The notes below the pieces were generated by a model. The model had not been told where the DNA came from. It did not search any database and worked only from the letters and a program-made list of their open reading frames with translations. A stretch of 64,000 bases of DNA from Pseudomonas sp. G.S.17 (lineage in GTDB: Bacteria; Pseudomonadota; Gammaproteobacteria; Pseudomonadales; Pseudomonadaceae). Positions within the stretch are counted from its first letter, which is position 1; each line of letters begins with the position of its first letter. Below are positions 44,764-54,027 of the stretch, one piece after another. The stretch spans positions 2,849,501-2,913,500 of the forward strand of contig NZ_CP151076.1 in NCBI RefSeq assembly GCF_038096165.1, read 5' to 3'. The position numbers and the translations under genes were made by a program.

Positions 44764-45909
44764 TTGAAACCTATCAACCTTGGCAAGACGCGTACGCTCA
44801 AAGACATCGAAGCAGCCATTCGCAAGATCAGCGACAGCCAGGGTGAGAGGTTTCTCATTCAGGCAGACATGCTCAGTGCGCGGCATGGCGCCATGCATGA
44901 TGCCGCACGCCTGCAACTGATCGTTACTCTGGCCCGGCAGCAGTTGCAGAGCGATTACCTGGATTTTAATCCGCAGGCCGATGCTAAAACGTTGCTGCGC
45001 AACCTCGCTAACTGTTCGCCAGGTATTGCGGCCTTGCGCCTTTCCAAGGGTGTCCGGCTGGGCGAGCAGACATTCAATCGCCGAGAGGTCTTTCAGGAGT
45101 CGGTCGAACGAATGCAGGCCATGGACGCCGGCAGGTACGAGGACGTCGTCAACGGCCGAGTCGTCGATCTGATCTGTGTTGCAGGATCTAAGGTTCAGCA
45201 CCTGCGACCGCTTTTTAGCGCGGAAGACAAGGTGAAGCCTGCGTCCGAAATGACCACTGAGATGCGCAGACTCATTGACTTCGTCAACAAGCAGAGCGGG
45301 CGCACCAGTGTCCCGGATTCTCTCCTCGAAAGCTTAGGCCTGCTCTGCTCTGAGCTTGTATCCAACACCCAGGAACACGCGACTTCAGACCACTTGGGCC
45401 ATGCGTATGTCGCCCATGTTGAAGGCGTCATGGTCGGATGGAAGCGACTGGAGGACGAGATTTTTGCTGAAGATTTTGACGGTAGTGAGGACTTGCGCCG
45501 TTACTGGCAGCGAGAGTCGTCCACCACCGAAAACAACAAGACCAGCCTGCGCGCATTGCACATCAGCTTCTTCGACTCAGGCCCCGGATTTGCCTCCAGG
45601 TTTAGCGGCAGAGCGGTGCATGAGATGTCGCTCCAGGAAGAGCGAGACTACCTGCTCAAATGCCTGCAGCCACGCCAGTCCAGCAAGACTCTGGACGCTG
45701 CGGGCATCGGCCTACCGGCCATCCTGAACGAGCTTCGCAAGGTGGGCGGGTTGATCCGGATCCGCTCCGGTCGGCTGTGCATCTACAACCAGTTCGAAGA
45801 GAACGATCAGCACCGTCACCCTGACGATTTCAGAGATTGGGACACCACCGACTTGGCGCCCGTTGCAGGGGCTGTTGTCACCATCATGATTCCATTGAGG
45901 GGCATGTAA
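44764..45909 (+). CDS. GHKL-type ATPase
   Basis: A cytoplasmic protein of 381 aa with a C-terminal histidine-kinase/HSP90-type ATP-binding fold. The N-box is LCSELVSNTQEHA, G1 is ISFFDSGPGFASRF and G2 is DAAGIGLPAILNELRKVGG. No dimerisation histidine, receiver or membrane segment is visible, so it is not a classical sensor kinase; the first ~180 residues have no known family. Start TTG 44764 has GGAG eight bases before it; TTG 44746 overlapping the previous stop is an alternative. Its stop overlaps the next ATG by one base (TAATG). Confidence 0.8.
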   Translation: MKPINLGKTRTLKDIEAAIRKISDSQGERFLIQADMLSARHGAMHDAARLQLIVTLARQQLQSDYLDFNPQADAKTLLRNLANCSPGIAALRLSKGVRLGEQTFNRREVFQESVERMQAMDAGRYEDVVNGRVVDLICVAGSKVQHLRPLFSAEDKVKPASEMTTEMRRLIDFVNKQSGRTSVPDSLLESLGLLCSELVSNTQEHATSDHLGHAYVAHVEGVMVGWKRLEDEIFAEDFDGSEDLRRYWQRESSTTENNKTSLRALHISFFDSGPGFASRFSGRAVHEMSLQEERDYLLKCLQPRQSSKTLDAAGIGLPAILNELRKVGGLIRIRSGRLCIYNQFEENDQHRHPDDFRDWDTTDLAPVAGAVVTIMIPLRGM

Positions 45910-48110
45910 TGGAGCGTTTCTATCAATGGATGTCTGCTGTAAGCGACTCCTATGGCAGTCATGAAGCGTTGGTCGTCTGCTACAACAATTCCGAGCTATC
46001 GGTTCAGCATGTCTTCACTGATATCGAGGCAGCGCTGAAGGCCCAACGGCATCTACCTGACTGCGTCTACATCCTGGGGACGTCTGATCAGTTATCTGTG
46101 TTCAAGAGCGGTTGGGCTGACGACCAAGACCGCCTGGCCAACCTCCTGAAGCGTGGCGAGAAAAACTCGCGTGTCTGTGTCCATGAATACGTGTTCCTGG
46201 AGTGGAATGGTGCGAGCTTCATCCCTCATGTGCTGGGCGGCAATGAGCTTGTCTACCGTCATGATCCGAGCGCTCTCTTGAGGGATGGCTTGAGCACGCT
46301 GATCGAGAAGAACAACGTCATTCATTCAGCGCCGTCCGCGCATTCCTTCAAGCACCCCTCCGGCACGCTCAACAATGTGTTCATCCAAACCAGGGAACTG
46401 GCGAGCGATGAGGCCGAGGTGTGTGTGGTGGGGTATGCGATTGCACTCGAGTACGTTGCCAGGCTGCGCCAGGCTGACAAGGTGTACATTGACACCATGG
46501 GCATCTACGCATTCGTGAAAAATGCGCTCGCTCGCTTGGACAGCAAGGCCGAAGTCATGAGCTTCCACTCCTACGAGCGGCTCAAGACCATCTACCCGCC
46601 GGCTGGTGAGTATTTCTGCGTGGTATCAGCCTCCACATCTGGCGGTATGGCCAAGCAGATGGGTGAGCAGGGCTTCGCAGAGGAGTGCGTTGCCACACTG
46701 ATCGATCGCACGGCGGATGACCGATACGGGGGTGTGCTGGTCGCCCTGGATGACATTGACTACCCACTGCCGGTCAAGGCGGAGGAAGGCTACACGCTGA
46801 TTGAGATCATAGGGGAGAACTTCTCGGCGAAATCCAAGCCACCCAAGTCGATCACGATATCCTTGAAGCATGACCCGAAGCGGCTGGCCAAATTCCACAA
46901 GTACTTCGGTATGGGAGGAATTGATGGATTCAACAAGTCTAGCAAGCCTCGCAAGCTGTTGACGCTCAATCCTGATCTGTTACTGGCGGACGCTGCCTTC
47001 AGAAAATGGCTTGCCGCTGAAATCGACTGGTCGGTCTCCATGGCGACAAACCTGATCGTCTACGCCGACGATGACGGGTCGAAGAAACTCGGCGAGGTGG
47101 CCCATGAGATGCTCAGCGAGAAATGGGGCGCGACCAAGTCAATCCGATGCGTGCCTTACAGCGAGCTTGATCAAGTCGATTTCAAAACCGTCTCCGGGGT
47201 GCTGGTCGCGACAGTGGTTGCGCGCGATGGCGGCATCCTGAGAGAGATTAGTCGTGATCTTCGGGCCTACATGGAAGCGACCGTGCCGCGCAGGTTCCTT
47301 GCACCGATCGGGATTCCACAGAGCGCGAGAGCCTGGACACTTCTCAAAACTTTCTTGATGAAGAACCCCACGCCCCGGGAGTATGGCCTCTCTAACTGGC
47401 TGTGCCTGCCTATCGGAGATGACGGGAAAGAGAACGCCTGGAGTCGGTTGACCAAGGTTGCCTCTGCCGGGCAGGTCGATGACGTCGGCTTCATGCCCGC
47501 AGTCGCGGACAAGGTTCGTCATCAGGCTCTTGATGAGGCCGCTGAGCTGGTTATGGCGCACAAGCACAGCTTCCTGCCAAAACATGACGGCAGCGCGCTC
47601 GCCTTATCCGATGGCTTTCTGTTCTTCGACGCCTCAAGCAATGTGGGCCAGGACTGTCCGAACGTACCGCAAAGTACGGTGTTCTTTACGATTGCTGCAG
47701 TCCTGCAGTTCGCTCGGGAACACGAAGATCATGATCTGCGGCTGCAGCCGACGGGGTATGAGTCCGTGGTGTTATCACCGGAGTGCTTCCTTCGGTTTAA
47801 CGACAACGTCCTACAGGCGTCATTCCTCCGGGCGTGTCTCCCTTCAGAGCTTGACTACTCAGCAAGCCCGGAGCTGAGCAAGCTGATGAAGGAGTTCATC
47901 GCCAAGGTATTTGCCCGCTGGGAGCGGACTTACGGCGATGCCGCCCTGGAGTTTGCCGCTGCACTGGCTACCGGTACGCTAAAGCTCACGCAGGAAGACG
48001 CCCGGGCACTGCTCGAGGAGGCTATCGAAAACCGTAAGGACAAGGCCTCCAGCCTATTGGGGTTGCTGCTGCTCACCCAACGCGCGCTGTTCCCTGCCTC
48101 TGAAGGATAG
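45909..48110 (+). CDS. Large protein with a phosphoribosyltransferase-like N-terminal region
   Basis: A 733-aa soluble protein, start ATG 45909 coupled to the preceding gene. The segment SFKHPSGTLNNVFIQTREL resembles the SGK-S-FI loop of orotate phosphoribosyltransferases, and EYFCVVSASTSGGMAKQM lies where a PRPP-binding loop would be. The N-terminal 110 residues and the part after ~300, with a helical C-terminus, match nothing I recognise. With the MazG-like and GHKL partners it forms a candidate nucleotide-acting defence cassette. The enzymatic role is inference. Confidence 0.65.
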   Translation: MERFYQWMSAVSDSYGSHEALVVCYNNSELSVQHVFTDIEAALKAQRHLPDCVYILGTSDQLSVFKSGWADDQDRLANLLKRGEKNSRVCVHEYVFLEWNGASFIPHVLGGNELVYRHDPSALLRDGLSTLIEKNNVIHSAPSAHSFKHPSGTLNNVFIQTRELASDEAEVCVVGYAIALEYVARLRQADKVYIDTMGIYAFVKNALARLDSKAEVMSFHSYERLKTIYPPAGEYFCVVSASTSGGMAKQMGEQGFAEECVATLIDRTADDRYGGVLVALDDIDYPLPVKAEEGYTLIEIIGENFSAKSKPPKSITISLKHDPKRLAKFHKYFGMGGIDGFNKSSKPRKLLTLNPDLLLADAAFRKWLAAEIDWSVSMATNLIVYADDDGSKKLGEVAHEMLSEKWGATKSIRCVPYSELDQVDFKTVSGVLVATVVARDGGILREISRDLRAYMEATVPRRFLAPIGIPQSARAWTLLKTFLMKNPTPREYGLSNWLCLPIGDDGKENAWSRLTKVASAGQVDDVGFMPAVADKVRHQALDEAAELVMAHKHSFLPKHDGSALALSDGFLFFDASSNVGQDCPNVPQSTVFFTIAAVLQFAREHEDHDLRLQPTGYESVVLSPECFLRFNDNVLQASFLRACLPSELDYSASPELSKLMKEFIAKVFARWERTYGDAALEFAAALATGTLKLTQEDARALLEEAIENRKDKASSLLGLLLLTQRALFPASEG

Positions 48111-48120
48111 AAAAGAGGTT

Positions 48121-48179
48121 GTAAACCAATTTTCGATGCTGTTAACCGCAGTGGTTTACTGTGCAAAAAGTTGGTTTAC
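48121..48179. repeat. Three copies of TGGTTTAC (one inverted, two direct)
   Basis: GTAAACCA at 48121-48128 and TGGTTTAC at 48152-48159 and 48172-48179, all within 60 bp just after the cassette. The arrangement suggests binding sites of a protein, possibly a recombinase or a regulator of a neighbouring gene. No partner copies were seen elsewhere in the island by eye. Confidence 0.5.
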
Positions 48180-48218
48180 AGGTATCTGTGTGGGGCGCCA
48201 GTGACCGGAGTCATCCCT

Positions 48219-48244
48219 GAAAACTAACGGTTACCTTAGTTTTC
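48219..48244. terminator. Perfect 9-bp inverted repeat, possible bidirectional terminator
   Basis: GAAAACTAA (48219-48227) and TTAGTTTTC (48236-48244) pair perfectly around CGGTTACC. The stem is AT-rich with T-runs on both strands, which weakly fits a terminator after the three-gene cassette; a recombinase or regulator site is an alternative. Confidence 0.4.
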
Positions 48245-48811
48245 GCGGACTATAGCTATTTCGGATCCGAATCCGGACTGAGGTAACCCAAGCGGTGGCG
48301 TTTTCCGTTGCGAGACCTGAAAGAGCAAGGCTAGCGGACGGAGAGCGAGAGGCCACGTTCGTCCAAGAAGGGGTGAACGGATGAAGAATCCCTCAGCAAG
48401 GCTCTGTATACGCCAGCTAACCTTGCCTTCGGACGGCAATCGTTGTTCGGCCCATACCGCCGCCGGGCGCACACCATAGGTCGGAGGCGTGCTTTATGTA
48501 GTCTTGCAACCGCCAATGGCAACCGCAAAATTTATGCGAAACCTATGCTGAGATCACGGTGCCCAGAAACGGCGTGGCCCTTGATGATGGGGTTTCGACG
48601 GTGGCTTATCCGGATGCTAAGTATCCTTTTGAGAAAGGGCCCCATCAGCCAGAAGGGCAGCGATTATTATCGGATATCTGCTCTGGGACGCGTCGTGCTG
48701 TCAGGGCAGAGGAAGCCCAATTGGTGCCTTCCTCAAGAAGGTGGGCTCGGAAATGGGAGGCATGATCATAGTAAGCCAATGTCGTAACAATCCTGAATCA
48801 CCCGGGGTTTG
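48245..48811. other. Non-coding or decayed stretch between cassette and recombinases
   Basis: The + frames 48443-48787 and 48559-48765 overlap and show no family. The composition resembles decayed coding DNA. It separates the cassette from the convergent recombinase array. Confidence 0.4.
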
Positions 48812-49999
48812 CTACGCCGATCTGCTAGAGATTTGGAGCGGCGTATGATTTGTGCCCACATTGATTGACGTCTGTCGCACCCATTTTATGGATCCGAATT
48901 TAATCTTTTGAATATCTTCTTCAGAGCACCCGTCGTCTGCCATAGCAACAGCTGCTTCTGCGAGAACCATCTGGAACAGGAGATTTACATGTCTGCGACT
49001 CAAGCCTGGCCGACCAGCGTTAGTAGAAAAAAGAGGGGTCGAATCGCGAGCTAGAGGAATCAAATGAGTGCCAACATGACGGCGATAGCGCGCCAGATGA
49101 ATTGTTCGGTAATCCTCCGGAACCTGAACTGTAATTAAACCTTTACCGCCGACGCCCAAGTTGAGATACATGCGATCATCATCATCATAGAAAAAATCTG
49201 ACATCCTTAATGTCCCACTGTACTTGTCAAAGTCTCCAGGTTTGAGAAGCAGGTGAAAGGCAGACATCACGACGAAGCGCGTGCGCTCATGCGAGCTGTC
49301 CTTGGCGATCAAATCGTCCATGGCTTTTGTGATGTAGAGCCACTCACTTGGAGAAAATACACCTAGGGGGCCATCAGCTGCCGGAGTCTGGACATACTGC
49401 CCACTTCGGTCAATTTCTTGCATAGGGTTGATGGACATCAAGTCTTCGCCACCAAGGAACAAAAAAAATGAACGGCAAACCGAGGCCAGTTGTGGGAGTG
49501 ACGTTTTATTGTGGACGCGCAGATCAGCTAGGGGGGCGGTATCTCCCGATGATGAGCAATCATCTGCAGAGGCCGCGACGAACGGACGCCAATCAGAATT
49601 GATGATATAGGCAGTTATAGAGCCACGCTTGCGGCCATTGGTGCGAGTGAACCGTTGATGAGAGTAGGCGCTAACCCAATGTGTGGGTGGATCATTACAG
49701 AACTCAAAGAACTCATAGACATCATTGGCGTCAAGCAGGTTAATGGGCTTCGCTGCGATGTAGATTGACCAACTGAGCAACTTCTCAATCTGGGTACGAT
49801 AAACGTTATAAGAACCGTTGTTACGAAAGTTGGACAAAAAGAGCCGCACCACTTTGTAGGACTTGCGAGCATCTGTTGCAGCATCCTGAGCCAACAAAAA
49901 AGCACGTACCTGTGATTGTTCGTTCTCAAGGGTGTCCAGATTCAGTTTGTTGAACCTGGACTGCGTTTCAAAAAAAGGGATTGGCGAGACGTTCATCAT
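48812..49999 (-). CDS. Tyrosine recombinase-like protein 3 of the right array, catalytically degenerate and short
   Basis: A 395-aa protein paralogous to the two upstream recombinases (FETQSRFNKLNLDTLENEQSQVRAFL aligns with their starts). The first catalytic Arg is lost (AFHLLLKPGDFDKYS instead of LHLRASDF), the HxxR box reads KWVRQTSIN instead of HWLRHTSAT, and the C-terminus ends before the Tyr region. It is therefore either a pseudo-enzyme acting in a complex or a gene in decay. Its start overlaps the preceding stop by 4 bp, so co-translation is kept. Confidence 0.75.
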   Translation of the reverse strand: MMNVSPIPFFETQSRFNKLNLDTLENEQSQVRAFLLAQDAATDARKSYKVVRLFLSNFRNNGSYNVYRTQIEKLLSWSIYIAAKPINLLDANDVYEFFEFCNDPPTHWVSAYSHQRFTRTNGRKRGSITAYIINSDWRPFVAASADDCSSSGDTAPLADLRVHNKTSLPQLASVCRSFFLFLGGEDLMSINPMQEIDRSGQYVQTPAADGPLGVFSPSEWLYITKAMDDLIAKDSSHERTRFVVMSAFHLLLKPGDFDKYSGTLRMSDFFYDDDDRMYLNLGVGGKGLITVQVPEDYRTIHLARYRRHVGTHLIPLARDSTPLFSTNAGRPGLSRRHVNLLFQMVLAEAAVAMADDGCSEEDIQKIKFGSIKWVRQTSINVGTNHTPLQISSRSA

Positions 50000-51378
50000 A
50001 TGCCTTGATTCCTGTTGACGAGTTTGTCATACACGACTCTCATACCTATTTGTTTTGTTGATTCGATCGCTTGTCGATCTTGTTGCTTGGTGTAAGGGGA
50101 AGCGGTGTGATCAGATGCGCTTGCTGGATGCAGATAGCTGATTATCCGGCCTTTGTAGTATCTTTCTTCGGTCGCTCCGACATCCGCAATACGCAGATCC
50201 CTGTTGAGATGCAGGGCAGTCATTGAGGCGGCTTTCAGGGTGGCAGAGGTATGGCGGAGCCACTTTATGGATCCGGCTACAAGCCTACTTACCTGGTCTT
50301 CGGGCCGCCCGTCCTCCACCATGATGCTTGCTGCCACATCAAGAACCTCCTGAAACAGCACATTTACATACCTGGCGGCAAGACCTGCGCGCCCGCGATG
50401 ACTAGCGAACAATGGTGTAGGGTCACGGGAGAGTGGCTGTGAGTCCTCCCCCAGATAACGCCGGTAGCGCGGTAAGTGAATGCTTAGATACTCATCGTCC
50501 ACGCTGATTATTTGCCGTTCATCGCGTGACGCGCCTAGAGGGAGCCAAGCTGCACCATCGACGTCAGAGAAGAAGTCGCTCATTTTAAGTGTGCGGCTGC
50601 AGCTGGCGAAATCACTGGCCCGCAGGTGCAAGTGATAGATGGACATGACGATGAACCGCGTGCGCTCATGGCTGCGATCCTGAGTGACCAATCGATCGAG
50701 TGCTCGGTTGAGATAACCCCACTCAGAAGCAGAGAACACGGTCTGGCGCTTGTAATCATCACGCGGCCTAACATACCGCTCGCTCCGGTTGATTTCGCGC
50801 ATCGGGTTCTCGCGGATCAAATCCTCTGTCGCTAAAAACAAAAAGAATGACCGGCATGTCATGGCCAGCAAGCTAACTGAGACCGCAGCGTATTGGTGTC
50901 CTTTGGATTCGCACTCGGGTAAGCCATCAGTCGACAGATTTTGCACCGCGAGGTTGGAGACGAAAGGGCGCCAGTGGCTGTTGATGACATAGGTCGTCTG
51001 AGAATGACGTTTTCGGTCATTTGCCTTCATAAAACGTTTTTCTGGCCTCAAGCTGATCCACGCTTGGGGCGGACTGCTGCAGAACTCGAAAAACTCCTCA
51101 AGGTCGTCTGGGCATAGCGCGGTGAGCGGTTTGCGAGCGATACAAATCGACCAGCTCAAAAGCTTCTCAATGTTGTTTCGCTGGGCCTGATACGACGCTA
51201 ATTTGACGTATCTCGACAAAAACAGGCGCACTGCTAGATAGCTTTGGATCGCGCCCGTCCCATCGTTATGAGTCGCCAAAAAAGCACGGATATCGGACAG
51301 CTCGACGTCCAGCGCTTGTAGATTTAGTTTCTTGAAGCGCTCATGCGCCTCAAAAAGAGGAATCGGCAGAACAGTCAT
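49996..51378 (-). CDS. Tyrosine recombinase 2 of the right array
   Basis: A 460-aa recombinase. The catalytic domain has IYHLHLRASDFASCS with Arg, IKWLRHTSATLKAASM with Arg and the following His, and EERYYKGRII for the Tyr region. The N-terminus (FEAHERFKKLNLQALDVELSDIRAFL) shows common descent with its two neighbours. It sits in a leftward three-gene operon and overlaps the next gene by 4 bp. The order of three recombinases recalls RIT-type trios, though these are close paralogues. Confidence 0.82.
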   Translation of the reverse strand: MTVLPIPLFEAHERFKKLNLQALDVELSDIRAFLATHNDGTGAIQSYLAVRLFLSRYVKLASYQAQRNNIEKLLSWSICIARKPLTALCPDDLEEFFEFCSSPPQAWISLRPEKRFMKANDRKRHSQTTYVINSHWRPFVSNLAVQNLSTDGLPECESKGHQYAAVSVSLLAMTCRSFFLFLATEDLIRENPMREINRSERYVRPRDDYKRQTVFSASEWGYLNRALDRLVTQDRSHERTRFIVMSIYHLHLRASDFASCSRTLKMSDFFSDVDGAAWLPLGASRDERQIISVDDEYLSIHLPRYRRYLGEDSQPLSRDPTPLFASHRGRAGLAARYVNVLFQEVLDVAASIMVEDGRPEDQVSRLVAGSIKWLRHTSATLKAASMTALHLNRDLRIADVGATEERYYKGRIISYLHPASASDHTASPYTKQQDRQAIESTKQIGMRVVYDKLVNRNQGI

Positions 51379-51420
51379 GCTTCACCTGCGAATTTCCGAA
51401 AGGGTTTGCCAGGCTGTACC

Positions 51421-52716
51421 TCAGCCACGGTCTTTCATGCCCAGCCGCTTTAATGAATAGGCGCGCTTCTCATCGTGGGTGTTGTAGTAGACGTCCTGTG
51501 TTGTGGCGAGGCTGCTGTGACGCATGTCTGTTTGCAGATCCTTTGCCTCCCGCAGTGGTGCATCGAAAGTGGCCGAGGTATGGCGCAGCCAGTGCGCAGA
51601 GGCCAATCGCAGGTTGTCTACGTCGATATCATCCCACTGCTCGTCAATCATCCTTGCCAGCGCGCGGTCGAATACCTGCTGCATCAGGGCTCGGACATAG
51701 CGATCGGACAGGCCCGGCCGGCCTTGAAAGGAGGCAAGGAGCGGGGTGGTTTCGCCAGGTGAGGGGAGTGGGGGCAGATTCAGGTACCCGCGGTATCGAA
51801 CAAGGTAGCTGAGGTAATCATCCCGAACGCCTATTTTGGCTGATTTGTTGCCCTTGCCCACAACGTGAAGCCACCAATTTCCATGACCATCCTGGCGAAA
51901 ATCCCCCATGCAGGGCTTCCAGTTTGAACGTCCGACCAAATCGGATATCCGCAAATACATAGAGAACAGGGTAGCTGTGATGAATAGCGTGCGCTCATGA
52001 CGCTCTGGCTCCTCGACGGCCATCGCCTCAGCCGTCTCTAGGACATAATCCCATTGCAGTGGTGTCAGGGCTCGGTTGGTAGAGTCTGTCGCCAGGCGTT
52101 GGCGATAGGATGATTTTTGCCTGATAGCCCGAAACGGATTGAGCGCATTCATTCCCTCGACAATCGCGAATTCAAAGAAGCTGCTGCACACAGAAAACGT
52201 GGAGGCCACGGTAGCTTGCGACATGGCGAATTTTGGCTCGGGTGGTTCAACCCCGGTTTCATCGGCGATCTTGCGTTGGCGCTTAGGTGTTGAGGTACAG
52301 AACGGTCGCCAGTTCGGATTGACTTTTTGGCTGGAGATCGACTCGGCAGTCTGGGCCGATGCCATGAATCGTCCTCGAACAACCGGGCCGATCCATCCCG
52401 AAGGTGGATTGAGGCAAAATTCCATGTAGGCTTCGGCGTCAACACGCTGTAGCTCCAAAAGTGGCCGCCGACGGACGATCAGGCTCCACAGCAGCAGCCG
52501 CTCGATATTTGTCCGGTAGGAATTGAAGGTCGTTTCGTTGCCGGCATACGACTTAAGAAAGCTTCGCACCGCCTGGTAACCTTCGAGTGCATTTAGACCA
52601 GGATGAAAACCCGCCAGGTACTCGACGACCAAAGGATTCTCGGCGCTGAGCCCGTTGAAATTGAGCGCGAGAAAATTAGGGTAGGTATCGAACAACGGTT
52701 GCGGTTGGATTGCCAT
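51421..52716 (-). CDS. Tyrosine recombinase 1 of the right array
   Basis: A 431-aa recombinase, first of the leftward trio and the most complete: LFSMYLRISDLVGRS with Arg, SAHWLRHTSATFDAPL with His and Arg, and the C-terminal DMRHSSLATTQDVYYNTHDEKRAY with the second His and nucleophile Tyr region. The N-terminus FDTYPNFLALNFNGL parallels its neighbours. Upstream, two 17-bp direct repeats (52829-52863) may be its regulatory or binding sites. It is the best candidate for an active recombinase at the right end. Confidence 0.86.
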   Translation of the reverse strand: MAIQPQPLFDTYPNFLALNFNGLSAENPLVVEYLAGFHPGLNALEGYQAVRSFLKSYAGNETTFNSYRTNIERLLLWSLIVRRRPLLELQRVDAEAYMEFCLNPPSGWIGPVVRGRFMASAQTAESISSQKVNPNWRPFCTSTPKRQRKIADETGVEPPEPKFAMSQATVASTFSVCSSFFEFAIVEGMNALNPFRAIRQKSSYRQRLATDSTNRALTPLQWDYVLETAEAMAVEEPERHERTLFITATLFSMYLRISDLVGRSNWKPCMGDFRQDGHGNWWLHVVGKGNKSAKIGVRDDYLSYLVRYRGYLNLPPLPSPGETTPLLASFQGRPGLSDRYVRALMQQVFDRALARMIDEQWDDIDVDNLRLASAHWLRHTSATFDAPLREAKDLQTDMRHSSLATTQDVYYNTHDEKRAYSLKRLGMKDRG

Positions 52717-53912
52717 GAAAGATCTACCCGGAGATGAATTCGATCAGCCCAAATTTGATGATTTTAAGACTTCCGAGAATGGGAATTATCGGAAGTGCTG
52801 GGGCTGTAGGCCTATACGCCTGGGCCGTTCTGACGTTCTCTTTATGTCTGACGTTCTCTTTATTGAGGCTCGCCGCATTGGTTTTTCTCCTGGCGTTAGG
52901 CTCTTCGCGTTTGGTATTTTGGGTTTTGGGTTTTGCTCTTTCCATTTGTCATCGGCTGTCATCGGTGCTGGAGTCATTTCGAAGCTTCCCTTCTATAAAG
53001 AGTAATGGGTACTTCGTCAGGTCAAAGTCTTTCATTTTTTTAAGAGAGGGTCTGACATAGCTAAAGCTTCGAAGAAGCTTTATTGAAAGCGGTCGACCTG
53101 TCAAGCACTTCCCAGATGTTTCTCTGACTCTTTTTTAGACTGGGCTGTAGCAAGTAACGATTAATCAATATATTGACAGCGAGTTCCTAGTCGGAGGATA
53201 TATCATTTTTTTGTGAACCCCTCAGGTAGCATGGGTAGAATCGCTGGAGGCACCATGCTACGGGGCTTAGCTTGATTTTTATCGTATGTAGAAAACCATA
53301 ATATCTGCACGAAACTCTCATTTATAATCGATGTTGCTATGAGGAACTCTCGTTTTATTCGGAATAAACAGCCGCAACGCCAGCGATTACAAGCAGCGCG
53401 TCAATGGTTCTCTCGTTAATTACTGATATTGAAGAAAGCGGGAGCTCTCACAATTTAAGGACAGTGCATTTAGCATGTTATTGCTGAGTTCGAATCGCCC
53501 TTGATTTTTGGGCTTGTCGGGCTATATGAGGTAGGCGCCTCGTAGAGTTAGAGTTCGAGAATGTGTCATTGATCGTTGAAGGTTTGTATGGAAAGTCGCA
53601 TCGATGGTTGAACAAAAAGGCGGGAGGGCTTGGTTCTCTTGGGCTGACAACCAGAAATGAGCGTACGGTGGCGTTTGATGCTGGCCGGGGATTCTCTCAT
53701 CCACGAATGAACAGCGATTTTGCACCGCAACGCTACGTTCCTTAGATCACCTGAACGGGCTCAGGCTCTCGTCTTGGGCTGACGTTCCACCACGATCAAG
53801 CACCAAACCAGTGCGGCTCACAGTGGAAATTACGTAAAAGTAGCGCAAAGCCCTGACTTTGCTGCTCTCATTGATTCCTGCATTTCGCTCTCACAATTTG
53901 AGGGCGGTCACA
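52717..53912. other. Gene-free, AT-richer stretch at the right edge of the island
   Basis: About 1.2 kb with only short overlapping frames on both strands (for example 53563-53745 and 53522-53725), no ribosome binding sites and no families. It contains the 17-bp direct repeats near the recombinase start. The rest of umuC is not found in it. It probably holds one island end and decayed DNA. Confidence 0.5.
52829..52863. repeat. Two 17-bp direct repeats upstream of the recombinase trio
   Basis: TCTGACGTTCTCTTTAT occurs at 52829-52845 and again at 52847-52863, 18 bp apart. They lie ~110 bp before the first recombinase start. Arm-type recombinase sites or an operator are the likely roles. Confidence 0.6.
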
Positions 53913-53989
53913 GCTGACGGCTTCGACAGGCAACTGACCCATATAACTAAACTAAATAACCGTTTAGTCGAGTTAGGTAATTTGGTTAT
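53913..53989. repeat. Relic of a phage end left of the prophage array
   Basis: Seventy-seven bp that match the end of phage copy 1 (61465-61541) at 73 positions. They include the last codons and stop of zot and the ACTAAA/TTTAGT dyad. Sequence further left does not match zot. The block differs from the copy-1 end although the two phage copies look identical, so it probably comes from an older related insertion. Confidence 0.75.
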
Positions 53990-54027
53990 GAAAAGGAGCG
54001 TATCACCACCCCCGAGGTAAATCCAAG

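Noticed and set aside
48443..48787. 114-codon frame after the three-gene cassette
   Set aside because: No motif, no ribosome binding site, overlapped by another frame; looks like decayed DNA.
52717..54024. Possible 3' part of umuC at the right end of the island
   Set aside because: No frame there shows the polymerase segments expected after YSID, so the remainder is not in this gap.
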